DNA of 64,000 bases from Acheta domesticus (taxonomy: Eukaryota; Arthropoda; Insecta; Orthoptera; Gryllidae): NCBI GenBank assembly GCA_031308135.1, contig JAHLJT010009436.1, positions 140,142,303-140,206,302 of the forward strand, in the 5' to 3' direction. Positions 43,435-56,230 of this stretch are shown piece after piece. Position 1 is the first letter of the stretch. Every line of letters begins with the position of its first letter. The notes under the pieces are model-generated. The model saw only the letters and a list, made by a program, of their open reading frames with translations, did not search any database and had not been told where the DNA came from. A program made the translations under genes and the position numbers.

Positions 43435-46368
43435 AGATGAGGAAGGTAGTAGCTATGGTCTCTAGATTAGCGCTTGCTAACTCAATGCTCTGTGACGTCA
43501 CAAATATCAGCTCTCTTGAACTGAATCGAGCGTCGGAGCAAAGCAAGTGCCGGACGTAGCGACAGGCATACAGTATTCCAATGATGGTACGGAAGTGAGA
43601 GAAAAAGGTTCGCTTGATAATTACGTTTTTAAATGGTAATTATAATTTAAATGTTTATGATTCAATAAAAATATGATAAATTAAAAAATAGAACATACAT
43701 TTTCTGAACAGAGGTGCAACTCATTTTTAATTGTAAATTAGAATGACATTATTCCTAAACGTTTCAAAACATAACCTCGCGCTGTCATTGGCCAGTGTCC
43801 ACGCCGGGCGGGCCCGCCGCGCCGGTCCCCTCCCCAGAGCTGATGCAATATCTCGTAAGAAAAGAACTGTGGAACGATGGAGCTTAACACGGCTGGATGT
43901 GTCTGTCATGCGCTCTGCAAAATTCTCTAATTTTGTGTGAAACACAGTTAGTGATTAATCAACAGTGTTAACGCGAGTGTAATTTGTTTTGCCAATTCGT
44001 AATGGGCGTTTGCATTATCTCAGTGACAATCTGCCTTCCGGCATGCATTTATTAACAGTTGCAATGAGACTTCGTCACGGCTGCACGTGTGTGTCATGCG
44101 ACCCGCAAATTCTCTAATTTTCTATAAATCAACTAGTAATTAATCAACAGTGCAAACGCAACTGCAATATGTTTTGCAATTCGCAATTTATGTTTGTATT
44201 AACTCACTAAACAATCTGCCAAACGCCACTCTCTATAATCGAACGCATTTATTACGCGCTCTTCAACCTTTTCTAAATTCTTAAAAATCACCAATTGAAT
44301 AATTACCCCGAATACAGATCTAACCCACAAAAAGTTGAAAGTTGAGATTTTAGTGGAATAGTGACCTTTTGGACGAAATACACAGCCCCGTCGATTCTGA
44401 AGGCGCACTGGCCATTCCAAAGTAAGTTATTCCTTAGATAAAGTTGGCCTATTGGCGAATAGTAATCTATCTGCAACAATATGTCAGATCGAAGTTAGTA
44501 TATTATGAGAGATAGTGCCTTGATTAAAATTTGACTTCAGAGTGATTCACAGATCATAATATATTGATGGGATGTAAGATGTTTACAGAAATAAATTAAT
44601 TTACACAATTAGAGGTTTATTCTATTTCTTGAAAGATTTTCTTTTTGTGGGTTAGATCTCTATTCGGGGTAACTATTCAATTAGTGATTAGTTAACGGTG
44701 CCAACACCAGTAACGTGCCCGCAACTGCGAGCGGCTACAACTCCATAATCTTCAGGGAAGTGCATTAATTTTGTTTCTTTCCCTTCATAAATGCTGACAT
44801 TAATTTCACGTGAATTTGTTCTATTCCTATTAACAGGATAACCACATGCCAACGGTATTCTGATACATTTTTCAATTCATTTCACAATGGTAAAAGCTGC
44901 ATTTGTTTTAATTTCATGTAATGTTGGTGCAGTTCTTTAATTAAACGTATTAAACTCAAGTGTGTTTCATTCCAAAGTATGCATGCTACTCAATTTCAGC
45001 AAGCGGTGATTGTCTGCCGTTATTAATTGAGACAATTGGTCATTCGAGTTGTAAGGTGAGTTAGAAGATGAGTTATTGTTGGATGCGGGAGTGTGGTATG
45101 CAAAATTACTACAATTCTAAGTCACAGCTCATTGTTCGCATACACCCTCCCACAGCCTTAGTAGACTGAAATTTTCAACATACTGCAGTTCTTTCAAACA
45201 CACTAAACGCTTCGCCATTGTTACAGGATCTACAAAAGAAACATTTCTTCCCAAATAGAAAGAAAATTAATGGGCGTAATTGGGCTCTCATGTTGCCTGA
45301 AACACAGGCAATGGCCAAGGCTGTCGATCCCTCCCCCCCCCCATTGCTCGCACCGCTTCTCCGAGTGCCTTCTCGCGGAGGGGAATGGTACCCTCACGTC
45401 ATTTCTCCTTCAGTTGGCTATTGCTGCTCTAGATCACCAGTCTCACGGGACCTATATCGTCTCACAGGAAATGCATGAAAATATTCGAAAAATATCTTAA
45501 ATAAAATGTCTATATTTTTTAGGAGAAATGTGAGTACGGCGGCCGGAATTTTTGTTGGGTAGTTCAGCTTACCTGTGAGGCATTTGTGGATGGGATGGGG
45601 CGACCAGCACGTCGACAACACAACTTTGTCGGTCCCAAGCCCGGGTAAACAATGAGAGTTTGTGTATTTCTAGTACGGCATTGCTTCCACTTTTTTAACC
45701 CATTAACTGCTACAGCTCCCAATTGAAAATGTCAGAACTTGTTCATTGATGCGTAATAATGTGTAATTTAACTTGAAAATTTTATTTCTTCAATCAATGT
45801 TTCTTAAACGTAACATATAAACAAATGTTTTCATTCCTGAATGCCAGATGTCTAGTTAGCCGTAATCCCTAAGTCAGTCCTGGCCAAGGTATACATGTGA
45901 CTTGCGTCGGTTCGAATCTTCATTTGAAATAGTCCTTAGCTGCTGTATGCCTGTGGTTAAGTCGGAGGGAGACGCTACACAAAATTAGAAAAACCTACTA
46001 GCTTCATGAAGAGACTCCGATTTCAATAAAGTTTTCGCATGCTTAAAATTATGCAATTTCTAAACAAATATTAAATCAGAAAGCGCTTTATTTTTTTAAA
46101 ACATTTTTCCACGGATTGACGAAAGAACGCTTAAAAGAATGACGTGGCTCTTATTGTCGTTGAACTCTCTGTATTTTCTATATTTGCAAGTTTAGAAATA
46201 ATGCAAAAATGTATGTACTCTTGTTGCACCACTAGTTCAAATTTCCAAATATACATTGAAGCTCCAGTAATTGAAATACACGCTCTAAAGAATGGTAAAG
46301 AAGAATTCGGCAGCAGAGAACGACGACTTACGTTACGTTCGCAGCATGAATTTTACACTTCTACTTAC
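43435..46368. other. Intron 7 of gene 2, distal part
   Basis: Contains a ~190-bp tandem duplication (about 43,890-44,220, shared TTAATCAACAGTG, TGTCATGCG, ACAATCTGCC), an inverted pair around 44,280-44,340 and 44,645-44,700 (GATCTAACCCACAAAAAG), and a GC-richer patch at 45,290-45,640 with short open frames and a chance CACAG|GTAAG. No exon is recognised. Confidence 0.5.
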
Positions 46369-46533
46369 CTGTTATAAGACTAGCACGTGATGCTGATTGG
46401 CGATACTGGGTCTCCATGTATTTGGGCATGAAAGTCCAATATCCAGTGAAACCGAACATAAAGCATACGCCACTAAGAGTGTTGAATACCAAAATTCTAT
46501 TCCGCAGTAATCTTTTCATCACTGATACAAAAT
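46369..46533 (-). CDS. Oatp gene 2, coding exon 7 (TM7)
   Basis: 165 nt, acceptor TTTTCAG|ATTTTG, donor ATAACAG|GTAAGT, phase 1 to 1. It encodes DFVSVMKRLLRNRILVFNTL, SGVCFMFGFTGYWTFMPKYM and ETQYRQSASRASLITG. The motif [FY]-x-P-K-Y-[ML]-E-x-Q is typical of Oatp after TM7. Confidence 0.95.
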
Positions 46534-48080
46534 CTGAAAATAGAAAGCCTGAAGTTAAATTGTTAATAGTTTTCAGTCTTTCAACAACAACTCCTGGCAG
46601 ATCAGCTTCATGATTTCATTCTATTCTAACATTTTCAATAAGATTGAAAATGTCTTTATTAACTATTATGACAAAGTGATTTTTGTTTCTGTAAATAAGC
46701 TTAGAACTGCAAACTCCAGTTTCCCACAGTTCATTACAAAATTCGTTTCTAAGTCCAAAAAAGCGGTCGACCACAAAGTGTAATTGGAACAATCAGTCAA
46801 TTCTTAATATATTTTTTGACAAGGAATCCAACGAAAATAGTTATTTTGTTCCTAAATCAAGCATTGGACATGAAATTCTACAAAAACGTGTAAAAAAATT
46901 TAAAAAGTACGATTTTTCACTGAAAATCATCCCTTATGTTAGACTTAAGTATCAAAAATATCAATATAAATTAATGTTTATCTTAGAAAATTGTCTAAAC
47001 AATACAGTTCATTACGTTACATGTTAAGGAAATATAAATTTCGCCTAGATTCAGCTTCAAAAGTGAGAAGAGGGTGAAAAACACATTTTTGATATATGTC
47101 AATATAGTAAGAGAAAAAATTATAAAAATTTGTTTTTCCAGGCTATTTTTGGTGAAGAATAAGATAGCATCATCCTCTTCTAGTTTGGTTGTGGGCCAAT
47201 TTTTACCTGTCTTTTTCCGCTATACCCTTTACAGACAATTTATTTTATCTCACAACCCATAGCTGAGAGCACCTGCTCTTGTTGTAGTAATTGAACAACC
47301 TTGTTAACTTTGTTGCCTGAAAAGACAAGCCGTGGCTTTTACGTCAGGGCAAGAGAGGAGGTGAGCATCCGGTCTTAAGCTGCAGTAACTTTCCTGTTTC
47401 TGTGCTTTTCACGTTTAAGACTGGTTCGCGGGTCTCAGACCGGAATCTTTTGGGGCTGACCGGGGCGAGCAGGATGGCATGAGCTGAGGCACGAGCGGGC
47501 AAAAAAAAACCGACTGATTTTGCGATTCTATTTAGCACCCTCTAGAAACAAGTATGTGATACTGAAGACGTGGAGGGAAGTTATGAATGATTTATCGATC
47601 TATTACCCGAGACGTAACAATTATATCAAGAAAAGCCACCTCAGAGAGAAATCGGAAAGATTTATCATGAAACATCATCGCCCTCTCTACATTATTTAAA
47701 TAATACTATTTATTTATTTTACGTCAAAAGAAGTTAAATTTAATTTATACCAGTATCTATATTGTATCTATAGATTCTTCAAGGTTCTAAGTACGAGCCG
47801 AAACGTTAGTTATTGAAACATCTTGAGTCGACTTCCATCACTAAGTAAATAATTATTGTATACATGATTTTAGTATTTTAACGATAAATCCAAAGGTTGT
47901 TTGCCATAAATAATGGCCGAAAGATAAGTAAATATTTATTACGAAGTGCAGACGTAAACAAATATAAAATTTTCTTAATATCCCTTAATTCATTGCCACA
48001 GTTTCTTTTACGCTTTTTTGTTCTGTTGCAGCCTGTGTAATTCACCCTTCGCTGCAAGCGGCCCAGGGCCACGTACGCAC
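46534..48080. other. Intron 6 of gene 2
   Basis: AT-rich. I see no gene or clear element. A motif ACGAGCCGAAACGTTAG at 47,790 resembles sequences common in retroelement tails. Confidence 0.45.
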
Positions 48081-48227
48081 CCTTGACGCTCCTCTGCTGC
48101 TGCGGGGGCGGCTTGGAGTGGAGGAGAGCGCGCCTAGCGCGGCGCTCGGCGGCGCGAGGAAGCTGGCGCGGGAAGAGCAGCATGAACGCCGCCAGCACCA
48201 GCCCCAGCGCTGCGGCTGGCAGGTACC
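48081..48227 (-). CDS. Oatp gene 2, coding exon 6 (TM6 and the large cytosolic loop)
   Basis: 147 nt, acceptor GGCGCAG|GGTACC, donor AAGG|GTGCGT, phase 1 to 1. It encodes YLPAAALGLVLAAFMLLFPR (TM6), then QLPRAAERRARRALLHSK and PPPQQQRSVKG, a basic loop with FPRxLP as in other Oatps. Open. Confidence 0.92.
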
Positions 48228-49599
48228 CTGCGCCAGGACGACACGTTATTCCGTAATTTGCAATTAATTAATTAATTAATTTATATCTAATTAATTATTA
48301 CAAAATATTAAAAAATATTAACAAATGTATATTTTAAAAATCTAAGGGTTTTCGTTCAGAAATAAATTTTAGCATTCTACTCAACCAAATTTCGATATTT
48401 TCCTTTAAATAAAAGATAGATGCGTAGATCTTACTAACCCGTTTCGTGCTAAATTTTTGCTAAATTTTCATAATATCGTAAAATTAATTGAATGAGCCGT
48501 CATTTGTTCATTATGTCGTTGTCAAGACCTACATACTATATTCCATGTATATAGTTTGAGTGGTCTGAGTCGTTTTGTTTTGCAAGTTAAAATATATCGA
48601 AATCATTCGTTTTACAGCGATTTTTGAAAATTCAAAGATTAATGAGAGTTTTTAAATAGTGCTATTCGTTCGGCAATATCCACCAAACGTCCCAACCGCC
48701 TGTGCAAATTTCACTTCGCGAGAATGCAGAGTGCACAGTATGCATGCCGCAGTGGTCATTAGAAGTGTGATCTTGTATCAGCTGACCACAACATCATGAC
48801 CAGCTTTCGGGGGTAGGTACGCTTGCCGAGTCAGTCCTGGGATGGGAATGACATCATGCTTCTCCTAACTCCTGGGAAGGCCATTAGATAAATGCCGTGT
48901 AGAAAAGAGCAGGAACCTTGTCTCTTTTCTCTCTTGTATGACCCTCCGAGTGATTAGTTTGCTTTAAGGAGACGCTGTTTAATTAGTACGAGACGTAATT
49001 TGAATTTCGCTGTTCGCTTAGAAACTGCGTGTAAAACACCTATTTTATGAAAAATAACCGTGATCGCGTAGAAACTGTTAGCAGAGTGGTTGAACAATTG
49101 TGAATTGGAACTGCGTTTTGAGCATATACAGTTGCCGGCATATAAATTAAATAGTTTGCATAATTGAATCTGAGGCGAGAAAGAACTGAGCTTACGCGAG
49201 CGGCAGTGAATCAAACGAGTATTGTAGGCAGAGGACAGAACTGTTGAATCGCTATAAATCATTTGAAAGATGCAAGGAACATCACGTGAACATAGGCGTC
49301 GAACGCTTAGAGTGCGGGGAAAAGAAAGAAGGCGAGTGTGGACGTGCATTCCACTGGCAGAAGACGATAGAAGAGAGAAGAAGACGGAAGACGAGAGCAG
49401 GCGTTACCTACCCAGACTGAGGGGTTCGAAGCATTGAAGGTCGCTCCGATCAGCGAAGGCGACGTAGTTAGCTGCCGAAGGGAGCAGCTGGGCCCGAGTA
49501 CTTTGCCGCGTGCTTTGAAGAGGCCGGGCTGCGAGGTGACGCCGAGAGTAAAACATTACATTACATTACATTTACACGTAAAACATTTGGTCTTAGCAT

Positions 49600-50720
49600 T
49601 ACAAATGTAAACTAGTGGGGCTACAATAGCACGGACTTTCTCGCGATATTGCTAACGGCTCTGTAATATTATAAAATGACAATTTCTGCCCATCATTTCT
49701 ACTATCATTTGAAAAATTCTTAAATAAATGAAGCGTAAAAAATACATGGTTTTCAAATTCAAATGTTTAAACGAAAACAGCTTTCTGCCCTTGAATTTAG
49801 TGTAATCATGTTTTATCAGGCATTATAAAATCAGGCATTTCAACGAACATGGGACTTGGACCATTCTTTTGAGCTTCCTTTACGATAACTAAGGTCTTCA
49901 TTTAATCATACATTTTGTGTCGTTTTTAAGACAAAATCGTATCGCCAAAATCGACAATTTTTCGTACGTTTGACACAAAATTTCGAAGAAAATACTAATG
50001 TTTTCGAAAAATTGAACGTGGCATTATTTTTAGATCTATTATTTACGAAAACATTTCATTAAGAAAAAATGTGTTTATCTTAATAATTGTCGTTGGGGGA
50101 AGACCCCGAAAACATCTTCAGTTTTTTCAATTTTCGAAAAATCAGTTTTCAGTTAACATGATACCTGCACCATTCAGAGGCGTATCTACGGTATGGCAGA
50201 CATGGCACGTGCCATGGGCGCCACTCACAAGGGGCGCTATTTAGAGTATACCCGCTAAACCAAATAACAAGAATCCTTATCCGAAGTATCCTCACAGGGG
50301 GCGCAAATTCTATGCTTGCCATGGGCGCCTGAATACCTATATACGCCTCTGGCACCGTTCTCTTAAACGTTCTACACAACGTTCCACACTATCCAACAAC
50401 AACATTTAATCAAAAGCGATGGAGCCATTTTTTTAAATTTGAAAAAAATCCCGAGTGCTTCATGTAACGGACAGATGGACGGATTACAGACGGACGGACA
50501 GACAGAAGGACGGACGGGCAGACGGCCGTCAATCGATTTTTTGGTACCCACAAGACATGGATTCTAGCAACACCACGTTTTCTAAATTTAGCAACTGGAT
50601 TTATCCACTTTATCGTTACTAGAACCCTGTCATAAGAGTTTTTATGCCGAAAATTTCGCAGTTTTTTCGCGCAGCATTACATTACTTTCTCTCTACTGCG
50701 TATGCGGTAGCGAGAAAGTA
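49600..50720 (+). repeat. Dispersed repeat family R1 copy with terminal hairpin
   Basis: Starts near AACTAGTGGGGCTACAATAG, includes GGAGCCATTTTTTTAAATTT, a GACGGACGGACAGACAGAAG minisatellite (50,478-50,525), and ends with a hairpin TTACTTTCTC...GAGAAAGTAA (50,690-50,722). A hAT MITE is inserted at 50,175-50,351. Confidence 0.65.
50175..50351. mobile_element. Short hAT MITE
   Basis: 177 bp with inverted ends CAGAGGCGTATCTACGGTAT / CAGAGGCGTATATAGGTATT and an 8-bp target duplication GCACCATT/GCACCGTT (one mismatch). Internal GCCATGGGCGCC occurs in both halves. It lies in an R1 repeat. Confidence 0.88.
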
Positions 50721-51108
50721 AAAACGTGAACGTCAGTTGTTTTTGTCCTGTCTAAAAAGTAAGCTATAGCAAATCTGTGCCAAAAATGATATATTTTTCC
50801 TTTCCTAAATTTATACATATTGTATTCTCTCCCATACCTGTTCCTACTTTTCGTAGGAAATAATTTGACTTTGTCAGCATGACTGTCAGTTTCTTCTAAT
50901 ATTTTATCCACTATACGTTCAGTACCTTTCATTTGCAAATATTTCTTGCAAACACAACACAAAGCCCACTAAAATAGATATTTTTCAGAAGAAATAGGTC
51001 ATCATCAAATCTGTCTCGAATAGTAAGGATGTGCTTGAATTTCTCAAAATTTAAATTATTCGTAAATTGAAACGAAAAAATATTGAACGTAACATGTGGA
51101 TAAAGGGA

Positions 51109-51190
51109 TATAATTGCACTCGTGGTATATAAGAAAACTCGCTCGTATCGTTGCTCGTTTTCTTGAACATACCACTCATGAAATTATGCC
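51109..51190. repeat. Small fold-back element
   Basis: Inverted arms ATTGCACTCGTGGTATATAA...GAAAACTCGCTCGTATCG and CGTTTTCTTGAACATACCAC...TCATGAAATTA. The ACGAGTGGTAT motif also occurs at 36,433, next to the outer inverted repeat of the 36-39 kb element. Confidence 0.6.
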
Positions 51191-51398
51191 TCTCTTTAAC
51201 CACTCGTTTCGTTAATTACTATAATGACGCTAATTTCATAAATATAGTTCTTACGAAAAGTGTCCAATTGCTGGCGCATCCCACAAAGCACTTCCTATAG
51301 AATTCAGGAGCTATGGAAACGACATCCATAATGAAGAATATTTTGAGCAGTTTACAACAATTGTGTCACACTTTCATAAGATGAATGCCATGACTCAC

Positions 51399-51539
51399 CA
51401 ATCCACCAGGCGCCGATCCAGCGAGGGTCGTTTTGGTCGATGAGGGGCGTGACGTCCAGGTCCACGTACCGCGACAGCGCGTACGAGGCCACCGAGAAGC
51501 CGGCGGTGGGGCCCAGCAGGCGAATGCACGACGTCGCCG
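51399..51539 (-). CDS. Oatp gene 2, coding exon 5 (TM5 and the Oatp signature)
   Basis: 141 nt, acceptor GTTTCAG|CGGCG, donor GGATTG|GTGAGT, phase 1 to 1. It encodes AATSCIRLLGPTAGFSVASY (TM5), then VDLDVTPLIDQNDPRWIGAWWIG. The segment DPRWIGAWW-x-G fits the published Oatp superfamily signature D-x-RW-[IV]-GAWW-x-G-[FL]-L, continued as YL by exon 6. The exon is strongly GC-rich, unlike its flanking introns. Confidence 0.95.
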
Positions 51540-54213
51540 CTGAAACGCGTCATTTCATTTCATTTCATAATTATGTCTGGAGTTGGTTATTATAAGTCCG
51601 TTTTACACTGTCATTTTCTCATAATTTTTCTATACAGAAAATGGATAGAAAAGCGATGTTCGTTTCTACTCGGGACGGTTTCGGTATCAAGAGTTAGGGG
51701 TATCAATGAATTGGGGTGTTTTATTCGGTCAATTCGTTTTATGGACGTAATCGTGATGTAAATATTTCCTCTGGACGCCGCGAAAAGCTCTGAAGAATTA
51801 AACAGTTGAACATGGGTACGAATTGCACGTGAAATCGGCCGGAAAAAGCAGGACCCCTTCCAAATAGTCTGCAAATTTTTTGACTTGTTCCACGTGATAT
51901 AAAAAAATCTAGAAGCATCATGTTTAGTACATATGTTTGATTTTTGACCTTGTTTTTATTTATATCCAAAATAAGTAAAATTTCTGAGCATTTTGAACGA
52001 ACTTCTAAAAAAATTGAAATCTCGTGTGAAAATCCATTCTGATACAAGTAAAATGTTTGCCCTAATAGCAAATAGTTCAAAGAAAAGGTTTCTTGCATTG
52101 AGACTCATATCATTTCTATTTTATACCAATATTTTTACGCCCGAATTCAAACGGGCAGCTGTTTTCAAACCTAAACTCCCAAAATACATAATCTTCGATT
52201 TTCGAGTCTGTTGACCCAAAATATTGTACAAACTCTAAATGTTCACGCAAAAAAGAATTCGCGTGTGAAAATGGACATTTCAAAGGTCACAGATATTTAA
52301 AGTCGAAATTGTGTTTTTCAAGTAATCTATTTTTACTTCCCGTATACATACGTATACGTAGTAATATACGTAGTTTAGGGAAAGTTAGGTAATGCGGCGA
52401 ATTTTTGGCAGAAAAAATTCAGTGCCGGGCACTGATAACGAAAAGATGCATAAACCCTGTTGCTAAATTAAGGGGGTGGGAATTCTCTAACACTTCGTGT
52501 AGCCAGAATCCCTGGTTTGTGGGTCCTAGATACCGAAAAACCAATTTACAGCAAAACGTCCGTCCATCCATCCGGTGTATGTGAACAACACTAGAGCCTG
52601 AACCATGCATAGGATTTTTTCCAAATTGAAGAAATTCCTGTCCATTTGGCCTGAGTCGAAATTCTGCGATTTCGAACAACATTCATTAATTTATGGGGAC
52701 ACTTTATATGAAGCCCCCATTTTCAAATTGTTCTCAAAAGCGGCTCCAATTTTTTTCTTTAAACTTCTTGTAAGAATGAAGTAAAATACCCTTATTAAGG
52801 TGGCATAGATCCTATTTCCACGGTTAACTCTCAATTTTCGAAAATTTTAAATGTTTAAATTTTTTCGGCGTGTTACTACAACTATAAATGGAAGATAATC
52901 ATTTTACCTTCAAATAAAATTTGTTCTCCACAGTGAGTTCTTTCATTAAGGTCAGGTACGTTTCTTGGAAATTTTAGTAGTTCTCGCGCAATATTTACAG
53001 TTTTAAACTAGTGGTGCTACAGAATGGCACAGACTTTCCCGTATTAGTTTTCTATTTTCTTGGGTTGGGCTATCTATAGCCACATACCCTTGCCAGTTGC
53101 CATCTATCGCCGCCCAAAGTGCATTTTTTTGACATTTCCTTAATTTTTTGGTTTCCTAATAGTAGAACGGAAATATTAATTTTAGAATATTAAAAACACA
53201 AAAACCTCGCTACGTATGGCAATTTTCTTTTAAAACATTGTAGCTGTTTTTCACAGCTTTGACACAGAAATTTGAAGCTTTTTTCACAGAAAATGTTTGA
53301 GTTTTCAAAAAAATTCATTTAAAGTCATTTAAAGCACTTACACTTACAAATATAATATTCATTGCAAATTGCTGGTAATGTGCATAATAAATATGTGAGA
53401 GATTTAAAAAAATTACATTTGTGTAAATTTTGAAAAAAACAAAAAAACTCGAAAATGAACTTTACGACATATTTTAAAAAAATTGGCACAATCCGTTCAA
53501 ATAGTTTGAAAAAAAATTGGAGCCATTTATGAGAAAATAGCGTTTGAGCGTTTCTGAAAACGCGGAATTTTGAGCTAGTTTACACAAATTACTAGTAAAT
53601 ATAATAATGTGAACAAATCGCCGCTAAAGAAATATTAAAGACGTGGGAGAACAGCCACAAAAATTACATTTTTGTAATTTTTGAAAAACAAAAGAATAGA
53701 GCAATATGGCGTGTATGTCATTTCATAAAGTACATTAGGCACTATCCTTACCAAAAGTTTAAAGAAAAAATTTGGAGCCGTTTTAGAGAAAATCTTGTTC
53801 TTGTAATTTTTTATAATCGCACAAATTGCACGCAATGTCACACGAAAACTACTAAAATTTTCGAAAAAATGTACATGACCTTAAAGAAAGAACTCACTAT
53901 GAAAAACAAATTTTATTTGAAGGAAATATAGCTATCTTTAATTTTGTAGTTGTCAGAAGAAGCCGAAGAAAATTCAAACTTTTGCATTTTGCAAAAGAGT
54001 TAGAGTTAACCGCGAAATTCGAAGCTATGTCATCTTAATAATTGTGTTTTACTCTATTCATACAAGAAATTTGAAGAAAAAAATTGGAGCCGTTTTTGTG
54101 AAAATTTTGAAAATGTCCGGCGGTCTTTATGTAAAATATCCCGAAATTTTACAGAATCTTTTTCAAACGATTGGAAAGAAATCTGAATTGAATACATATT
54201 TTTCTGTTCTTAC
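51540..54213. other. Intron 4 of gene 2
   Basis: Mostly R1 repeat: a reverse-oriented copy at about 52,330-52,980 and a forward copy at 53,000-54,150 that runs up to exon 4. Other sequence unassigned. Confidence 0.55.
52330..54150. repeat. Two R1 repeat copies facing each other
   Basis: 52,330-52,980 (reverse) has TTTACTTCCCGTATACATAC, CACTGATAACGAAAA, ACGTCCGTCCATCCATCC and AGCGGCTCCAATTTTTTTC. 53,000-54,150 (forward) starts AACTAGTGGTGCTACAGAAT and repeats AATTGGAGCC-type blocks to ATGTCCGGCGGTCTTTATGT. Confidence 0.65.
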
Positions 54214-54423
54214 CAAGTGCCAATGGAGCCTTATCTTTGAGTGTATTGTCGTCCAGGTAGGAGACGCCCAGCGTCCAATAGACGGAGGTAGAAACGCCGA
54301 GAATGACGCTGGTAATGAAGAAGATGATCGCTGGCGCGCCCAGTGAGCCGCTGTCCGAGCAGTCGTCTTCGTCCTGAGATCCTGCGTTGCCACACAAGGA
54401 CCCCCTGTCGCTGGTTTCGCCAC
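54214..54423 (-). CDS. Oatp gene 2, coding exon 4 (acidic loop and TM4)
   Basis: 210 nt, acceptor TCATCAG|GTGGCG, donor GCACTTG|GTAAGA. It encodes GETSDRGSLCGNAGSQDEDD, CSDSGSLGAPAIIFFITS and the motif LGVSYLDDNTLKDKAPLALG. Fully open. Confidence 0.94.
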
Positions 54424-56021
54424 CTGATGACGAGATGGCGCGCACAGTTTTTATTCACTTTTAGCCTCCTAGACTTGTAGGGACTGAAAAATGGGTCAAG
54501 GAAGTTAGCGTTAAGAGTATCGATTTTTATTTCATTTGATTAATTTTTGTTAACCCTCTGCTACCGATTTGGAGTCCGTAGGACTCCTCCGACTTCGCGA
54601 AACTTCGAATACGTGCATGTACGTTTTTTTATAACACTGATTCTTCTTGTACCTTTCCCTTGTACAGTTTTAACTAATGATTCACGAGCCTACTGTTGTA
54701 GAATGCTTTTCAGGGAAATTATCAGCCTTTATTGGCACGCATGAGACCTAGGGACTCCACGTCAGTAGTAGTGTAACTTTCACTGACTGCCTATCGCACT
54801 TTGACAGTTAGTAAATTATGTTCTGTTGCATCTCTGAAGAAAGTACAATGTACAGAAACACATATCTAGTCTGTTGTGTGAGTATATAAATATTAATGAC
54901 CATGATTTGGAAGAAAATATTGCGTAATGGGTGGAGCAAGTGAATAGTAGTCTTGAGAGTATCTTCGGATCATCAAATTGAAAATGACCATTACTCATCA
55001 TACGGTCAATTTTGTTTAGAATCTGGACAATAAGACAATCATGATTAGGAATTTCTTAAGAATGATGACCCCGAATAATAAATAACTCAGAATGAAAAAT
55101 ACTATTACGAAAAGAACCAATAAGTGTGCAAGAGTTGTGAAGAAAAAGATGACTAAAGGAACTTGTCTCAGAATTTTAGTGTTTGCTGTACTAACATTTT
55201 TGTACTGGATTTTCAGTTATAATGTTATAGTAGTTTTCAATAATACATTTTTTAATGTTCAATAAATTTTTATTATGAAGATAAATTCGTTAAATTAAAG
55301 GTCTGCATAACGTTTTCAACCATTTCTAATCACATGATATTCTCTCATTAGATAATTAACAAATATATCCTGATTAATGTTTTTAGTCATCATTAATCGT
55401 AAGTTTCAATGTTCTTCACTCTAAATACAAATCAATACTGTAATATTTGAAACAACTTGTTATGAGTGCACGGAACTCCACGTCGATACCAGTGTAACTT
55501 ATTTACCACGTCGGTAGCTAAGGGTTAAAAAATAGTAAGAACTATATGTAATGTGTGGGGAAGAAGAAGAATCTGCGCAAATTTATTGAGCTCCAGAATT
55601 CATTCCCAATTCTTTTCCTGTACATATTTGAATGAATAATAACACTACCAACACAGCCAGATTAACAACATTGGAAAAATAGAAATTTCTATTACCGAAA
55701 GTACCGGAAACTTATTTCGATCGATAAGCGAACTACAGATTTATTATATAGTATTGCTAAGAAAACGTCCACCTCCCATCACTTTTTCCACTAAAACTTG
55801 CAAAAGAAGAGCCCAACAAAGCGTGCGCATATTGAATATACATTTATGCCCAGAAGCAAACAAATCATATCTCAGAATTTTCACAATGGATCCCGTAAAC
55901 TGGACTGATATATGTCGATATTTATTGTAGAAAGCTAATTTCTAAACTGCAGTGAGTTTCATTTCCACTGACCAAAAGCTCCAGGGAAGATATAGACGGT
56001 GAAAGAATCGTAAGACGATTC

Positions 56022-56230
56022 GGTGGCCGAGATCACTAACGCAGTAGTGTGGTAACGATCTCGGACCGAAGGATCGCGGGTTCTAGTCCCGCCTCGGGCA
56101 TGGTTGTATTTGAGTTCGTCATTTCACCCCCTATCATCACCACATCACCTTCATAGTAACCACAGCGTTAAATCCAATAGTGGTCGCTATTGACCTATAT
56201 GTTGATGCGACCTTGAAAAACAAAAAAATT
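56022..56230 (+). mobile_element. tRNA-derived SINE
   Basis: A-box-like TGGCCGAGATCA (56,024) and B-box GGTTCTAGTCC (56,079) within a good T-arm GCGGG-TTCTAGT-CCCGC, followed by a non-tRNA body and an A-rich end CTTGAAAAACAAAAAAA. A 3' fragment of the same family is at 28,350-28,420. Target duplication not clear. Confidence 0.75.

Larger units (their letters stand above)
48228..51398. other. Intron 5 of gene 2
   Basis: (AATT)n at 48,260-48,292. A GC-richer block 48,660-49,550 might be an old LTR (it begins near TGTGATCTTGTATC and holds GTAGAAAAGAGCAGG), but I could not fix its ends. (ACATT)n lies at 49,553-49,573, an R1 copy at 49,600-50,720, a hAT MITE at 50,175-50,351 and a fold-back at 51,109-51,190. 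Confidence 0.5.

Noticed and set aside
45418..45621. Possible extra Oatp exon on the minus strand ending CCTCACAG|GTAAGC
   Set aside because: The frame has no Oatp similarity, and exons 7 and 8 already join in phase with continuous family sequence.
47780..47830. Hammerhead ribozyme suggested by CCGAAACG
   Set aside because: The CUGAUGA core and matching stems are not present.
48766..49365. Solo LTR from TGTGATCTTG to CACTGGCA with a GAAG duplication
   Set aside because: The 4-bp match is weak in a GAAG-rich region and the right boundary is arbitrary; left as unassigned repeat-like sequence.
56022..56110. Functional tRNA gene
   Set aside because: T-arm and B box are good, but the D-arm and anticodon arm do not fold into a normal cloverleaf, and the sequence continues into a SINE body with a copy elsewhere.
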